Shown: piece after piece, positions 1 through 9,224 of the stretch
How positions within the stretch are numbered: position 1 is the first letter of the stretch
Layout of the letters: the number at the start of each line of letters is the position of its first letter
Assembly (NCBI GenBank): GCA_018242205.1
Contig: JAFECJ010000021.1
Location: 1 to 64,000, forward strand
Direction of reading: 5' to 3'
Source: Pseudomonadota bacterium
GTDB lineage: Bacteria > Pseudomonadota > Alphaproteobacteria > Rhizobiales > Xanthobacteraceae
DNA: 64,000 nt
The notes under the pieces: model-generated
The model's database searches: none
The model's input: only the letters and a program-made list of their open reading frames with translations
What the model was told of the DNA's origin: nothing
Made by a program: the position numbers and the translations under genes

Positions 1-916
1 GACCGTCCTTGATCATGTGCTTGGGATCGAGGTGGGCGAAGGCCGGGTGCAGCTTCTTGAACTCGTCGAAGTTCTCGAATACCGACTTCACCAGCGTATA
101 GACGGTTGCGTCCGGCACCTTGGCCGAGGTCACCACGGTCGCGAGCACGCCGTAGGTGTCGGTCGGGTTCGGGTTGTTGGCATACATGCCGCCCGGGATC
201 GTCGCCTTGGCGTAGTACGGATGCGCCTTGATCAGCGCGTCAACCGCCTTGCCGGTGAGCGGCACCAGCTTGGCGCCGCACGACGTGGTCGGATCCTGGA
301 TCGCCGCCGACGGATGGCCGACGCCGTAGTAGAAGCCGTCGATCTTGTTGTCGCAGAGCGCGGTGCCCTGCTCGTCGGCCTTGAGCTCGGCGGCCAGCGA
401 GAAGTCCTTGAGCGTCCAGCCCATCTCCTTCAGCAGCATTTCCATCGAGGCGCGGGTGCCCGAGCCCGGATTGCCTACGTTGAAGCGCTTGCCCTTGAAG
501 TCCTCGAACTTGGTGACGCCGGCTTCCTTGCGCGCCAGAACGGTGAACGGTTCCGGGTGCACCGAGAACACGGCGCGCAGATCCGGGTCCGCCTTGCCCT
601 TGAACTGGGCATCGCCCTTGGTGGCGTTGTACTGCACGTCAGACTGCGACAGGCCGAAGTCGAGCTCGCCCGATTTGATGGCGTTGACGTTGAACACCGA
701 GCCGCCGGTCGACTCCACCGAGCAGCGGATGCCGGTTTCGGCGCGGGTCTTGTTCATCAGACGGCACACCGCGCCGCCGACCGCGTAATAGACGCCGGTG
801 ACGCCGCCGGTGCCGATGGTGACGAACTTCTGCTGCGCGAGAGCCGGCGTGCCGGTGCTCATCAATGCAATCAAGCCGGCCGCGGCAAGGCCGCCGGTCA
901 ACATCTTCTTTGTCAT
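1..916 (-). CDS. TAXI family TRAP transporter solute-binding protein (3' end cut by window edge)
   Basis: Periplasmic substrate-capture protein of a TRAP transporter (TAXI subfamily). The frame is open from the ATG at 916 to the window edge, about 305 codons. The N-terminus is a Sec signal peptide (MTKK, hydrophobic stretch, TPALAQQ cleavage region) followed by [20 protein letters not shown], the usual TAXI opening. Further motifs are [14 protein letters not shown] and [27 protein letters not shown] Shine-Dalgarno lies about 9 nt upstream. The C-terminus and the membrane subunits would lie left of the window. The substrate cannot be read from sequence; glutamate-like or other carboxylate ligands are typical of the family. 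Confidence 0.93.
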   Translation of the reverse strand, partial: MTKKMLTGGLAAAGLIALMSTGTPALAQQKFVTIGTGGVTGVYYAVGGAVCRLMNKTRAETGIRCSVESTGGSVFNVNAIKSGELDFGLSQSDVQYNATKGDAQFKGKADPDLRAVFSVHPEPFTVLARKEAGVTKFEDFKGKRFNVGNPGSGTRASMEMLLKEMGWTLKDFSLAAELKADEQGTALCDNKIDGFYYGVGHPSAAIQDPTTSCGAKLVPLTGKAVDALIKAHPYYAKATIPGGMYANNPNPTDTYGVLATVVTSAKVPDATVYTLVKSVFENFDEFKKLHPAFAHLDPKHMIKDG

Positions 917-1029
917 ATTCAACTCCCTCCAACCTGGTTTCGATTTAGTCTTTGCGCGCCGTCAGGCCCGCATTGTCACGCATCGCAGCCGATGACTGCA
1001 ATGCGTAATTCCCAATCACGCGAGTTTCG

Positions 1030-2352
1030 TCAAGCGATCGCGGCGTCGACCGCCTCGCCCAATCTTTCGACTATTTGATCGATCGTATCGCTATCGCTGA
1101 TGAATGGCGGCGCCAGCAGCACGTGATCGCCGCGCCGGCCGTCCACGGTTCCACCCATCGGATAGACCATGAGGCCGCGTGTCATCGCTTCCTGCTTGAT
1201 TTTGGCGTGCAGCTTGCGCGCCGGATCAAACGGCTCCTTGGTGCCGCGATCGGCGACGATCTCGATACCCTGGAACAGACCACGGCCGCGCACGTCGCCG
1301 ACGAAGGGGTGATTGCCGAAACGCTCCTGCAATCGCCGCGCCAGATAAGCGCCCTGGGTGCGCACATTGGCGAGCAAATTGTCGCGCCGGATGATGCGCT
1401 GCACTGCGAGCGCCGCGGCGCAGGCCAGCGGGTGGCCGGTATAAGTATGGCTGTGCTGGAAGGCGCCCGAGCCCCTGGCGATGGTGTCGAAGATTTTGCC
1501 CGACATCATCAGCGCACCGATCGGCATGAAGCCGCCGCCGAGACCCTTGGCGATCGCCATCAGGTCGGGCGCGACGCCGTCCTGTTCGCAGGCGTGCAGC
1601 GTGCCGGTGCGGCCCATACCGCACATCACCTCGTCGAGGATGAGCAGAACGCCGTGCTTGTCGCAGATCTGGCGCACGCGCTTGAAATAGCCCGGCACTG
1701 CCGGCACGGCGCCGAGCGTGGCGCCGACCACCGTTTCGGCGATGAAGGCCAGAACGTTATTGCCGCCGAGTTCGTCGATCTTGGCTTCCAGCTCCTGCGC
1801 CAGCCGTTCGCCATAGGCTTCCGGAGTCTCACCTGCGCGGCGGTCGCGATATTCGTAGACCGGCGACACATGATGCGTTTCGATCAGCAACGGCGAGAAG
1901 TCGCGCCGCGCCGACGGCCGTCCGCCGATCGCCAACGCGCCAAAGGTGATGCCATGATAGCTCTGGCGGCGCGAAATGAGATGCCGTCGCTGTGGCTCGC
2001 CGCGCTCCACGACAACCTGCCGCGCCAGCTTGATGGCGGCCTCGACCGCCTCCGAACCGCCGCTGACGAAGAAGGTGTGCGTGATGCCAGGCGGCGCATG
2101 AGCGGCGAGGTCGTCGGCGAGTTCTTCGAGCGCCGGCGTGGTAAAGAAACTTGTATGCGCGAACTCGATTCTGTCGAGCTGCGCCTTCATGGCGTCGATG
2201 ACGTCCTTGTGGCCGTGACCGAGACAGGACACCGCGGCGCCGCCGGAGGCGTCGATATATTGCTTTCCGGTCGAATCATAGATGTGAACGCCTTCACCGC
2301 GCACGGCGACCGGATAGTCCTTGCCGATCTGGCGGTGCATTACATGAGTCAT
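1030..2352 (-). CDS. Class III (aspartate family) PLP-dependent aminotransferase
   Basis: Fold-type I aminotransferase of the omega-amino acid / beta-alanine:pyruvate type, 440 aa. Visible motifs are FFVSGGSEAVEAAIKLARQ (PLP phosphate region), LILDEVMCGMGRTG (cofactor Asp) and AIAKGLGGGFMPIGA, which holds the Schiff-base Lys. A longer in-frame extension runs into the upstream LysR gene, but the ATG at 2352 forms an ATGA overlap with the LysR stop (2349-2351) and has AGGA about 9 nt upstream, so I start there. The coupling to the regulator and the divergent amino-acid oxidoreductase suggest amine or amino-acid catabolism. The substrate is not determinable. Confidence 0.93.
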   Translation of the reverse strand: MTHVMHRQIGKDYPVAVRGEGVHIYDSTGKQYIDASGGAAVSCLGHGHKDVIDAMKAQLDRIEFAHTSFFTTPALEELADDLAAHAPPGITHTFFVSGGSEAVEAAIKLARQVVVERGEPQRRHLISRRQSYHGITFGALAIGGRPSARRDFSPLLIETHHVSPVYEYRDRRAGETPEAYGERLAQELEAKIDELGGNNVLAFIAETVVGATLGAVPAVPGYFKRVRQICDKHGVLLILDEVMCGMGRTGTLHACEQDGVAPDLMAIAKGLGGGFMPIGALMMSGKIFDTIARGSGAFQHSHTYTGHPLACAAALAVQRIIRRDNLLANVRTQGAYLARRLQERFGNHPFVGDVRGRGLFQGIEIVADRGTKEPFDPARKLHAKIKQEAMTRGLMVYPMGGTVDGRRGDHVLLAPPFISDSDTIDQIVERLGEAVDAAIA

Positions 2353-3305
2353 GAGCGCGATCCTGACGCGAGCGCCGCGGGCTTCTTGCCGTCGGCGAGG
2401 AATACAACGGGCGATTTGCGCAAATGCGCCATCAGGCGCTGCACGGCCGGGCCGGCGCGCGAGCGGTCGCAGAATGCGAAAATCGTGAACGGCACCGACC
2501 AACGATTATCGCCGGCCGCCTTGATCTTGCCGTCGGCCACCGCCTCGGCCGCGGCCGATTCCGGCAGCCAGCCGATGCCGTGACCGGCGACGATGAGATT
2601 ATGGATGGCGCTCGCCAGATCGGACTCGCAAGCCTTGAAGGCATGCACCGGGCTTGGCGCCGACTGCGTGATCAGATCGACCATGCGGCCCATAAAGGTG
2701 TTGGGCGAATAGTTGATCAGCGGGAAGGGGTGTTTGGCGGTGCCCGGCAGCTTGAACGCCGGCTCGTTACGCTTGACCGCGACGTAAGGGCGGAACCATT
2801 CGCTGGCGATGGCGACGCGCTCATAATGATCGGGATCGAGGAAGATCGGCTGTTGCGCGTGGTGAAACACCAGCAGCACGTCGGCGGCGCCGGCGACATG
2901 CGCGGTGACCGCGTCATGCACATTGCTGGCGAGCAGCCGGCAGCCGGAGGCGCCGGTCACTTCGTGCCAGGTCTTCCACCATTCCGGAAAGCGCGAGATG
3001 GCGAGCGAGTGCGGCAGCGCGAAGGTGATGACTTCATGACCGAGGGTCGGTTCTCCGTGCGCCACGGCGCGCGCATCGACCATCTGCTGAATGATGTCCG
3101 CGGCGGTGCGGCGGAAGCGTTCGCCGGCCGGCGTCAGCTTGGTCGGGTAGCAGGAGCGATCGATCAGCGCGACGCCGAGCCAGGATTCAAGCTGCTGGAT
3201 GCGGCGGCTGAAAGCCGGCTGCGAGGAGTGACGGGTCGCCGCCGCCTCGGTGAAATTGCTCACCTCGGCCAGACTCAAGAAATCCTGCAGCCAACGGAAA
3301 TCCAT
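2349..3305 (-). CDS. LysR family transcriptional regulator
   Basis: LTTR of 318 aa. The N-terminal winged HTH is clear (FLSLAEVSNFTEAAATRHSSQPAFSRRIQQLE, written here only to locate it at residues 9-40, key motif TEAAATRHSSQPAFSRRIQ), followed by the effector-binding domain. It is translationally coupled to the downstream aminotransferase and divergent from the flavin oxidoreductase at 3428. A perfect LTTR-type palindrome (3354-3372) lies in the shared intergenic region, so it probably controls both directions in response to the substrate of the two enzymes. The inducer is unknown. Confidence 0.93.
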   Translation of the reverse strand: MDFRWLQDFLSLAEVSNFTEAAATRHSSQPAFSRRIQQLESWLGVALIDRSCYPTKLTPAGERFRRTAADIIQQMVDARAVAHGEPTLGHEVITFALPHSLAISRFPEWWKTWHEVTGASGCRLLASNVHDAVTAHVAGAADVLLVFHHAQQPIFLDPDHYERVAIASEWFRPYVAVKRNEPAFKLPGTAKHPFPLINYSPNTFMGRMVDLITQSAPSPVHAFKACESDLASAIHNLIVAGHGIGWLPESAAAEAVADGKIKAAGDNRWSVPFTIFAFCDRSRAGPAVQRLMAHLRKSPVVFLADGKKPAALASGSRS

Positions 3306-3353
3306 GGCGTCCCCTTCGCGCGGCTGAACGATAGTCGCCCGCGCTCGATCCTA

Positions 3354-3372
3354 TCATGCAAATTTTGCATGA
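3354..3372. promoter_or_regulatory. LysR-type operator candidate (9-bp perfect palindrome)
   Basis: TCATGCAAA-T-TTTGCATGA, perfect 9-nt arms around one base, containing a T-N11-A core (3357-3369). It lies between the divergent LysR gene (start 3305) and the oxidoreductase (start 3428), the normal place for an LTTR recognition site. Confidence 0.6.
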
Positions 3373-3427
3373 AGCGGTAAGACCCGGCGGCGTAAGGTGC
3401 GGCGCAACAGAAAGGGCCGCCATTGCA

Positions 3428-4654
3428 ATGAAAATCGCCGTTCTGGGCGCGGGAGTGATCGGCCTGACCTCGGCCTGGTGGCTTTATGAGGCCGGCCACG
3501 ACGTCGTGCTGGTCGACCGCGCCGAAGGTCCCGCCGCGGAAGCGAGCCGCGCCAATGGCGCGCAACTATCTTATCGTTACGTCGCGCCGATGGCCTCGCC
3601 GAAAATGCTGGCGCAACTGCCCAGCCATTTGTTGCCGGGCGAGAATGCGATCAAGGTTTCGCTCAATCGCGAACTCGTGGGCTGGGGGCTGCGCTTCGTC
3701 AAGGCCTGTACCCGCGCGGAAGTGGCGCGCACCACGGCGGCGCAATTGGCGCTTGCCGACTTGAGTCGCGCCGAACTGGAGAGACTGCTCGGCGCAGTGC
3801 CGCTCGACTTTGGTCTGCGCACGGCGGGCAAACTGGTCGTGTTCCGCAACCGGGCCGATCTCGATGCCGCCAGGCCGACGAAAGACGAGCCCGCCGAGGC
3901 GCTGACGCCACAGCAATGTCTCGACCTCGAGCCTGCGCTGGCGCTCAAGCCCGACGAATTCGCCGGTGGCGTTTACACCGCGTTGGAACAGGTTGGCGAT
4001 TGCGCGGCGTTCTGCGAGCAGCTCTTCGCCAAACTGAAAGCGTGCAACCGCGTCGACATCCGCATGGACACGGCGATCGGCCGGCCGGTGGTGAAGAATC
4101 GCCGCATGATCGGTGTCGAAACTGATCAAGGCATTATCGAGGCCGATTTGTTCGTGTTGTCGCTCGGCTCCGGCGCCCGCGCCTTCGCCCGATCGTGCGG
4201 TTTCAATCTGCCGATCTATCCGGTGAAGGGGCACTCGATCACAATCGTCGATGATGGCGCGCCTAAGCTCAAGCACAGCGTCACCGATTACAGCCGCAAG
4301 ATCGTCTATGCGCCGCTGCCGGGCGCGACCCGCGTCGCCGGCTTCGCTGACTTTCAGGGTTATGACACGACGCCCGTTCGATCGCGCATCGCGCAATTGA
4401 AAAGCGCGGCGGCTGAGACGTTCGGTCTTGCGGCTTCGGGCGATGTCGAACCCTGGGCCGGCTTGCGGCCGATGACGCCGGACAGCCGACCGGTGATCGG
4501 GCTGTCGCCGCTCGACGGGCTGTTCCTGAATACAGGGCAGGGCATGCTCGGTTGGACTTTGGCCTGCGGCAGCGCGCGGCTCAGCACGGATCTCATCGAA
4601 GGCCGGACGCCGTCATGCCCGGCGGAGCCGTTTGCGTTGGCGCGGTTTGGCTGA
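3428..4654 (+). CDS. FAD-dependent oxidoreductase, D-amino acid dehydrogenase (DadA) type
   Basis: Flavoprotein of the DAO family, 408 aa. It starts MKIAVLGAGVIGLTSAWWL, a GxGxxG Rossmann motif that fixes the ATG at 3428 rather than a longer in-frame start at 3356; AAAGGG lies upstream. The C-terminal FAD-binding segment GLRPMTPDSRPVIG and NTGQGMLGWTLACGSARL are typical of DadA, which oxidises D-amino acids to 2-oxo acids and passes electrons to the respiratory chain. It is divergent from the LysR/aminotransferase pair, which suggests one amino-acid catabolic unit. It ends 3 nt before the convergent uup stop. Confidence 0.9.
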   Translation: MKIAVLGAGVIGLTSAWWLYEAGHDVVLVDRAEGPAAEASRANGAQLSYRYVAPMASPKMLAQLPSHLLPGENAIKVSLNRELVGWGLRFVKACTRAEVARTTAAQLALADLSRAELERLLGAVPLDFGLRTAGKLVVFRNRADLDAARPTKDEPAEALTPQQCLDLEPALALKPDEFAGGVYTALEQVGDCAAFCEQLFAKLKACNRVDIRMDTAIGRPVVKNRRMIGVETDQGIIEADLFVLSLGSGARAFARSCGFNLPIYPVKGHSITIVDDGAPKLKHSVTDYSRKIVYAPLPGATRVAGFADFQGYDTTPVRSRIAQLKSAAAETFGLAASGDVEPWAGLRPMTPDSRPVIGLSPLDGLFLNTGQGMLGWTLACGSARLSTDLIEGRTPSCPAEPFALARFG

Positions 4655-4657
4655 CAC

Positions 4658-6475
4658 CTACTCCCCCGCCAATTCCTCGCGCATCATTTCCAGCTCGAGC
4701 CACTGGTCTTCGGCGGCGGCGAGCTTGCGCTGGGTTTCGCCGAGATCCTTGGTGATTTTGTCGAAGGCATTGCGGTCGCGCACATAAAGTTGCGGATCGT
4801 TGAGCTTGTCCTGCAGTTCGCTGGCCTTGGCCTGCAGCGCTTCGATGGTCTTCGGCAGGGTCTCGAGCGCGTGCTTGTGCTTGAAGCTGAGCTTCTTTTT
4901 CGCCGCCGGTTTGTCAGCCACGACCTTGGCCGCCTTCGGTGTCTCGGCTTTCGGCGCTTCCTTGGCCGCCGCGCGTGACAGGTCCTCGCCGCGCTGCTTC
5001 AGCATGTCGGAATAGCCGCCGGCGTATTCGGTCCAGCGACCGTCGCCTTCCGGCACGATCACGCCGGAGACGAGGCGGTCGAGGAAATCGCGGTCATGGC
5101 TGATCAGCAGCACGGTGCCGGGATAATCGCTGATCGTCTCTTCGAGAACGTCCAGCGTTTCCATGTCGAGATCGTTGGTCGGCTCGTCGAGCACCAGCAA
5201 ATTTGATGGTTTCGCCAGAGCCTGCGCCAACATCAGCCGGCCACGCTCGCCGCCCGAGAGTTTGCCGAGCGGCGTGCGGGCCTGTTCGGGCGAGAACAGA
5301 AAGTCCTTCATGTAGCTGACGACGTGTTTGGCCTGGCCGTTGACCATCACGGTCTCGCCTGCGCTGCCGGTCAGCGCATCGGCGACGGTGGTGTCGGGAT
5401 TGAGGCTGTCGCGATGCTGGTTGAGCGTGGCGATGGCGAGATTGGCGCCGAGCTTCACCGTGCCGGAGTCGGGCGCGTCGGCGCCGATCAGCATATTGAT
5501 CAAGGTCGTCTTGCCGGTGCCGTTCGGGCCGACGATGCCGATGCGATCGCCGCGCGCGACGCGCAGTGAAAAATCCTTGACGATGGCGCGTTCGCCGTAG
5601 CTCTTGGAAATGCCCTTGGCCTCGATCACCAGCGCGCCGGATTGCTGCGCCGAGCCGGCGGTGATGGCGGCGGCACCCGCGGCACCGCGATAACTCTTGC
5701 GCTGCTCACGCAAGGCGGCGAGTTCGCCGACGCGCCGCATGTTGCGCTTGCGTCGCGCGGTGACGCCATAGCGCATCCAGTGCTCTTCGGCGGCGATCTT
5801 GCGGTCGAGCTTGTGCTGGTCGCGCTCTTCCTCGGCCAGCACCTGGTCGCGCCATTCCTCGAAGAAGGCAAAGCCCTTGTCGAGCCGCCGGGTCGTGCCG
5901 CGGTCGAGCCACACCGTGGTGCGCGTCAGATTGGAAAGGAAGCGGCGGTCGTGGCTGATGATGACCAGCGCGGTGTGGCGCGACGACAGATCGCGCTCCA
6001 GCCATTCGATGGTCGGCAGGTCGAGATGGTTGGTCGGCTCGTCGAGCAGCAGAATGTCGGGATCGGACGCCAGCGCATGAGCGAGCGATACGCGCCGCGC
6101 CTCGCCGCCGGACAGATTCGAGGGATCCTCGTTGCCGGTCAGTCCCAGTTCGTCGAGCATCTGCCGCGCGACGTAGGTGTCGTCGGTCGGCTTCAGCCCG
6201 CTTTCGACATATGACAATGCCGTGGCATGGCCGCCGAAATCCGGCTCCTGCGTCAGGTAGCGCACCAGCGCGCCCGGCTGCACGAACACGGTGCCGGCGT
6301 CGGGCTCGACCTGACCAGCGGCGGTCTTCAGCAAGGTCGATTTACCGGAGCCGTTGCGGCCGACCAGCGACACGCGCTCGCCGCTCGAAACCGACAGGTC
6401 GGCCCCGCTCAGAAGCGGGGTGCCGCCGAAGGTCAGCTTTATGCCGGTGAGTTGTAACAGGGGAGGGGGCGCCAT
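4658..6475 (-). CDS. uup: ABC-F family ATPase Uup
   Basis: Soluble duplicated ABC protein (about 605 aa) with no membrane domain, of the ribosome/DNA-associated ABC-F class. The first NBD has GRNGSGKSTLL, the signature LSGGEARRVSLAHAL and LLLDEPTNHLDL. The second has GPNGTGKTTLINML, LSGGERGRLMLAQAL and LVLDEPTNDLDM. The C-terminal 80 residues form the basic coiled coil typical of Uup (KKKLSFKHKHALETLPKTI onward), which binds DNA in the E. coli protein. The ATG at 6475 (MAPPPLLQLTGI) fits the family better than an upstream in-frame start at 6511. Confidence 0.93.
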   Translation of the reverse strand: MAPPPLLQLTGIKLTFGGTPLLSGADLSVSSGERVSLVGRNGSGKSTLLKTAAGQVEPDAGTVFVQPGALVRYLTQEPDFGGHATALSYVESGLKPTDDTYVARQMLDELGLTGNEDPSNLSGGEARRVSLAHALASDPDILLLDEPTNHLDLPTIEWLERDLSSRHTALVIISHDRRFLSNLTRTTVWLDRGTTRRLDKGFAFFEEWRDQVLAEEERDQHKLDRKIAAEEHWMRYGVTARRKRNMRRVGELAALREQRKSYRGAAGAAAITAGSAQQSGALVIEAKGISKSYGERAIVKDFSLRVARGDRIGIVGPNGTGKTTLINMLIGADAPDSGTVKLGANLAIATLNQHRDSLNPDTTVADALTGSAGETVMVNGQAKHVVSYMKDFLFSPEQARTPLGKLSGGERGRLMLAQALAKPSNLLVLDEPTNDLDMETLDVLEETISDYPGTVLLISHDRDFLDRLVSGVIVPEGDGRWTEYAGGYSDMLKQRGEDLSRAAAKEAPKAETPKAAKVVADKPAAKKKLSFKHKHALETLPKTIEALQAKASELQDKLNDPQLYVRDRNAFDKITKDLGETQRKLAAAEDQWLELEMMREELAGE

Positions 6476-6507
6476 GGCCTTTCGCCTACAGGCGGAAAGC
6501 GCCGAGG

Positions 6508-7749
6508 TCAAAGCAAAGGTCGCGGCGCCCTGGGGGTGGCGGCGATGGCGTCGAGGCGGCCGATGACGTCCCGCAAGGTGCGGTCGGCGAGATCGCGCAA
6601 CGCCGGAGCAGCGGCTGCCTGCTTCGCGGCGTCATCGGTTGTGAAAGGGAGTGTCGGCATCTTGGCGTCGAAGCCGGTGGCGGCGCACATCGCTGCGCGC
6701 TCGACCGCGTCCGGGCTGACCCCGAAATGCGGCAGGACGCGCGTCTCGACGGCGTCCGGGAGGTCGCGGTAGTTGATCGCCAAACCCTGAGGCGAGGCGA
6801 GCGCGTCGACCGCGGCGTTGCAGATCGTGCCCAGGACGCGCGCGGTGTAGTCGAGATCAGGCTCGGTCGCGCTGGCGTCGAGGCCGTAAAGCGCGGGCGG
6901 CATTATTTGCCGCGCCATCTGCGGGCCCGGCTCGCGCGCCTGCGATACCAGCACCTCGACCGGATCGCGATAGAGAAAGACCCAAGGCACATCGGGAAAC
7001 ACGCGCGTGAATAGCGGCAGCGCCATCGCGTGCCAACTATCGAGTTTGATGAACAGGCGTTGCTCGCCACTACCGTGCCGTCGGCCATAGGCGATCGCAA
7101 AGGCGCGCAGGAGGTCTTCGTGAGACGATCGCGCGCGCGGCGGCGCCGCACGGCTCAATTTTACCGCCGCGTCGATCGGCGCGGCTTCCGAAATGACGAT
7201 GTTGTTCGAGCTTTGCGCCAGCATTTGCGACACCAGCGTCGAGCCGCAGCGCGACATGTGAAAGATCAGGCCCGTGGGCATCAGGCTTGTTCCGGCATGT
7301 CGCGGCGCGTCAGCGACGAAATCGGACAGCGCCATCCGGTACGGGATCAACTGGTTGAAGGGCCGGCTCAGCGCTTCGCGGACAGTGCCTTCAAAGAAAG
7401 GCTCTTTCGTGGGCCGCGCGCCGACAAAGCTCCAATCGACTGTCGGGCGACCGAAGAAGTTGACGTGGACCGGCAGCCAACCCGGCGGCGGCCACTGCGC
7501 TTTCATTTCGACACCGGCGGCAAAACGCGACAGGCCCAGGGGATCTCCGCGCAGGGCATCGCCGATTTGCCGAGCTGTGACGGCAAGGCCGCGCGCGCCA
7601 GCGTCTCGCGCAAGCCGGGCGGCAAAGACCCCCGGTTCAAGGATGTCCGCGAGTTGTGCAGCCCACGATGCGTCGCCCAGCACCAATTGCCTGAGCTGAG
7701 CGAGTCTTTCCTCGGCATCGTCGGACGGCAATTGGTTGAGATTTTTCAT
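6508..7749 (-). CDS. Sulfotransferase family protein
   Basis: 413-aa P-loop-like sulfotransferase that would use PAPS as donor. The 5'-phosphosulfate-binding motif is FHMSRCGSTLVSQML, with the 3'-phosphate motif FLYRDPVEVLVSQ further on. The ATG at 7749 (MKNLNQLPSDDAEERL) is chosen because the open frame upstream only runs antisense through the DUF6916 gene. The N-terminal 130 residues are not a recognised catalytic part. It is divergent from the DUF6916 gene and lies on the far side of the GNAT and tail-collar genes from the RiPP cluster, which has its own, unrelated-looking sulfotransferase at 13506. The acceptor is unknown. Confidence 0.85.
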   Translation of the reverse strand: MKNLNQLPSDDAEERLAQLRQLVLGDASWAAQLADILEPGVFAARLARDAGARGLAVTARQIGDALRGDPLGLSRFAAGVEMKAQWPPPGWLPVHVNFFGRPTVDWSFVGARPTKEPFFEGTVREALSRPFNQLIPYRMALSDFVADAPRHAGTSLMPTGLIFHMSRCGSTLVSQMLAQSSNNIVISEAAPIDAAVKLSRAAPPRARSSHEDLLRAFAIAYGRRHGSGEQRLFIKLDSWHAMALPLFTRVFPDVPWVFLYRDPVEVLVSQAREPGPQMARQIMPPALYGLDASATEPDLDYTARVLGTICNAAVDALASPQGLAINYRDLPDAVETRVLPHFGVSPDAVERAAMCAATGFDAKMPTLPFTTDDAAKQAAAAPALRDLADRTLRDVIGRLDAIAATPRAPRPLL

Positions 7750-7833
7750 AAAACTACTTATAGTAGCAATCCAATAATGGAGCCAGTTCGCTATCCCCTT
7801 CCGCTCAATGGTGCTCGTTGAGGAGAGGTTTTC

Positions 7834-8133
7834 ATGTCCCGGCCGTTGATTCTCGAAGATTTCGCCAGCCGCGTCGGCGATACGTTCGCCATCCGCGAGC
7901 AGGGGCTCGAAGCCTTTCCCTTGACGCTGACAGAAGCCAAGCCGTTGCGCGCGACCTGGCCAGGGGCCGCCGCACGGCCGCCGTTCTCCCTGATCTTCGT
8001 CGGCAGCAATCCATGCATTCTGCCGCAGCGTCTCTACAAGTTCGATCTCGACGGCATCGGCCTGGTCGACATCTTCCTGGTGCCGGTGGGCAAGGACACC
8101 AAGGGTGTCAGCTACCAGGCCGTCTTCAACTGA
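7834..8133 (+). CDS. DUF6916 family protein
   Basis: 99-aa soluble protein (MSRPLILEDFASRVGDTFAI... ending GVSYQAVFN) that I recognise as DUF6916, a small beta-rich family often found beside tail-collar/MdpB-type genes. GAGGAG precedes the ATG by about 9 nt. The last 22 nt overlap the convergent GNAT gene. The family has no established function. Its placement between a sulfotransferase and the collar genes suggests it belongs to that group. Confidence 0.8.
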   Translation: MSRPLILEDFASRVGDTFAIREQGLEAFPLTLTEAKPLRATWPGAAARPPFSLIFVGSNPCILPQRLYKFDLDGIGLVDIFLVPVGKDTKGVSYQAVFN

Positions 8134-8681
8134 GTCCTTCGCGGCGCCGCGCCACGCGGCAACCATTCCATTTCGATCTGCACCCCGGGTTCGCCGATCC
8201 CGGCGAAGCCGAGCCGGCGGTACAAACGCTGCGCCGGATTGTGGACGTCGACGAACAGCGCCACTCCCATCAAGCGCGCGCGAGCAACATCCTGCAACGC
8301 CTTTAGAAGCGCGGTGCCTAGGCCCCGTCCGCGGAATGTCGGCAGCAGTGCGATATCGATCAGATGTATGTGGGTGGCGCGGACATCGACATAAAGCCGG
8401 CCGATCGGCGCGCCGCGATACTCGATTACATCGAAAGCCGTGTTGGGGAAGAACTTGCGATAGTGATAACGCTGCGCGTCAAACTGCTGATCGACAAAGG
8501 CGGCCTTCTGTTCCGCCTTCCATGGCAGCAGCGCGAGTTCGCGCTCGCGCGTGGTAGCGTACAGCGCTCGCAGGAATGGTAGGTCGCCGTCGTCCTCGGG
8601 ACGCAAGCCGTATCCTTGCACCGCCAGACTATCGGGAATGGCGAAACGGTCCGGTGCTGTCTCCCGCGCGCTGTCGGCCAT
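8112..8681 (-). CDS. GNAT family N-acetyltransferase
   Basis: 189-aa acetyl-CoA-dependent acyltransferase. The acetyl-CoA-binding loop is IALLPTFRGRGLGTALLKAL (R/Q-x-x-G-x-G/A), followed by the usual NPAQRLYRRLGF segment. The ATG at 8681 overlaps the stop of the upstream collar gene (8681-8683); a GTG at 8684 is an alternative. It is the last gene of the collar operon, which suggests a modifying role for, or co-expression with, those proteins. The acceptor is unknown. Confidence 0.85.
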   Translation of the reverse strand: MADSARETAPDRFAIPDSLAVQGYGLRPEDDGDLPFLRALYATTRERELALLPWKAEQKAAFVDQQFDAQRYHYRKFFPNTAFDVIEYRGAPIGRLYVDVRATHIHLIDIALLPTFRGRGLGTALLKALQDVARARLMGVALFVDVHNPAQRLYRRLGFAGIGEPGVQIEMEWLPRGAAPRRTQLKTAW

Positions 8682-9214
8682 CACGGAGGTGTCGGATACA
8701 TGCCTTCCAGCGAGATGCAGAAATTGAGCGTCAGATAAGGCTGCATGTTCTCGTGCGGCAGCGTGCTGCCATAGGGCGAGATCGCGCGGTTCGAGAAGCC
8801 GACGTTGATGGTCGGATTGGTCTGGTACAACACGTCGCCCTTAATCTGCGACAAGTAGCTATCCGACATCGGATTGGCGGTTCGCTCCGAAGCGTTGCCG
8901 GGATCGGCGCCGTAAATTGGATGGTTGTGCTGCGGCAATTGGCTTGAGGTCAGCGTGACCGTGGTCGTTCCCATCGGTTCGCCAATGACCGTATTGAGGC
9001 CGGTATTGCTATTTCCCCAGTGCATCGGAATGCGGCCCTGCAAGTTCGGCAAATTGAAGGTCGTCGTACCGTTGCCGCCATAGGTCGTGCCGAGAATGGC
9101 GAACAGCGCGGTGTATTGCGAGATGGCCATGGTCTGGCCGTTGCACTGCGCCCAGCCATAGGGCGCGAAGTTAAATCCGAAGCAGCAGATTTCGCCGATG
9201 AACGGTTCGGACAT
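8681..9214 (-). CDS. Phage tail-collar domain protein (MdpB-like), third copy
   Basis: 177 aa. It opens MSEPFIGEICCFGFNFAPYG, then WAQCNGQTMAISQYTALFA and YGGNGTTTFNLPNLQGRIP, the tail-collar (MdpB, microcystin-dependent protein) fold seen at phage fibre bases but also in stand-alone bacterial proteins. The C-terminus has ENMQPYLTLNFCISLEG. A strong AAGGAGGG lies just upstream. It is one of three paralogs in tandem (also 9225 and 9811), with no baseplate, sheath or tube genes nearby, so a tailocin is not supported. Confidence 0.88.
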   Translation of the reverse strand: MSEPFIGEICCFGFNFAPYGWAQCNGQTMAISQYTALFAILGTTYGGNGTTTFNLPNLQGRIPMHWGNSNTGLNTVIGEPMGTTTVTLTSSQLPQHNHPIYGADPGNASERTANPMSDSYLSQIKGDVLYQTNPTINVGFSNRAISPYGSTLPHENMQPYLTLNFCISLEGMYPTPP

Positions 9215-9224
9215 TTCGCCCTCC

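Noticed and set aside
1075-2583. Plus-strand open frame of about 500 codons over the aminotransferase
   Set aside because: Antisense shadow; no domain, and the minus strand has PLP-enzyme motifs.
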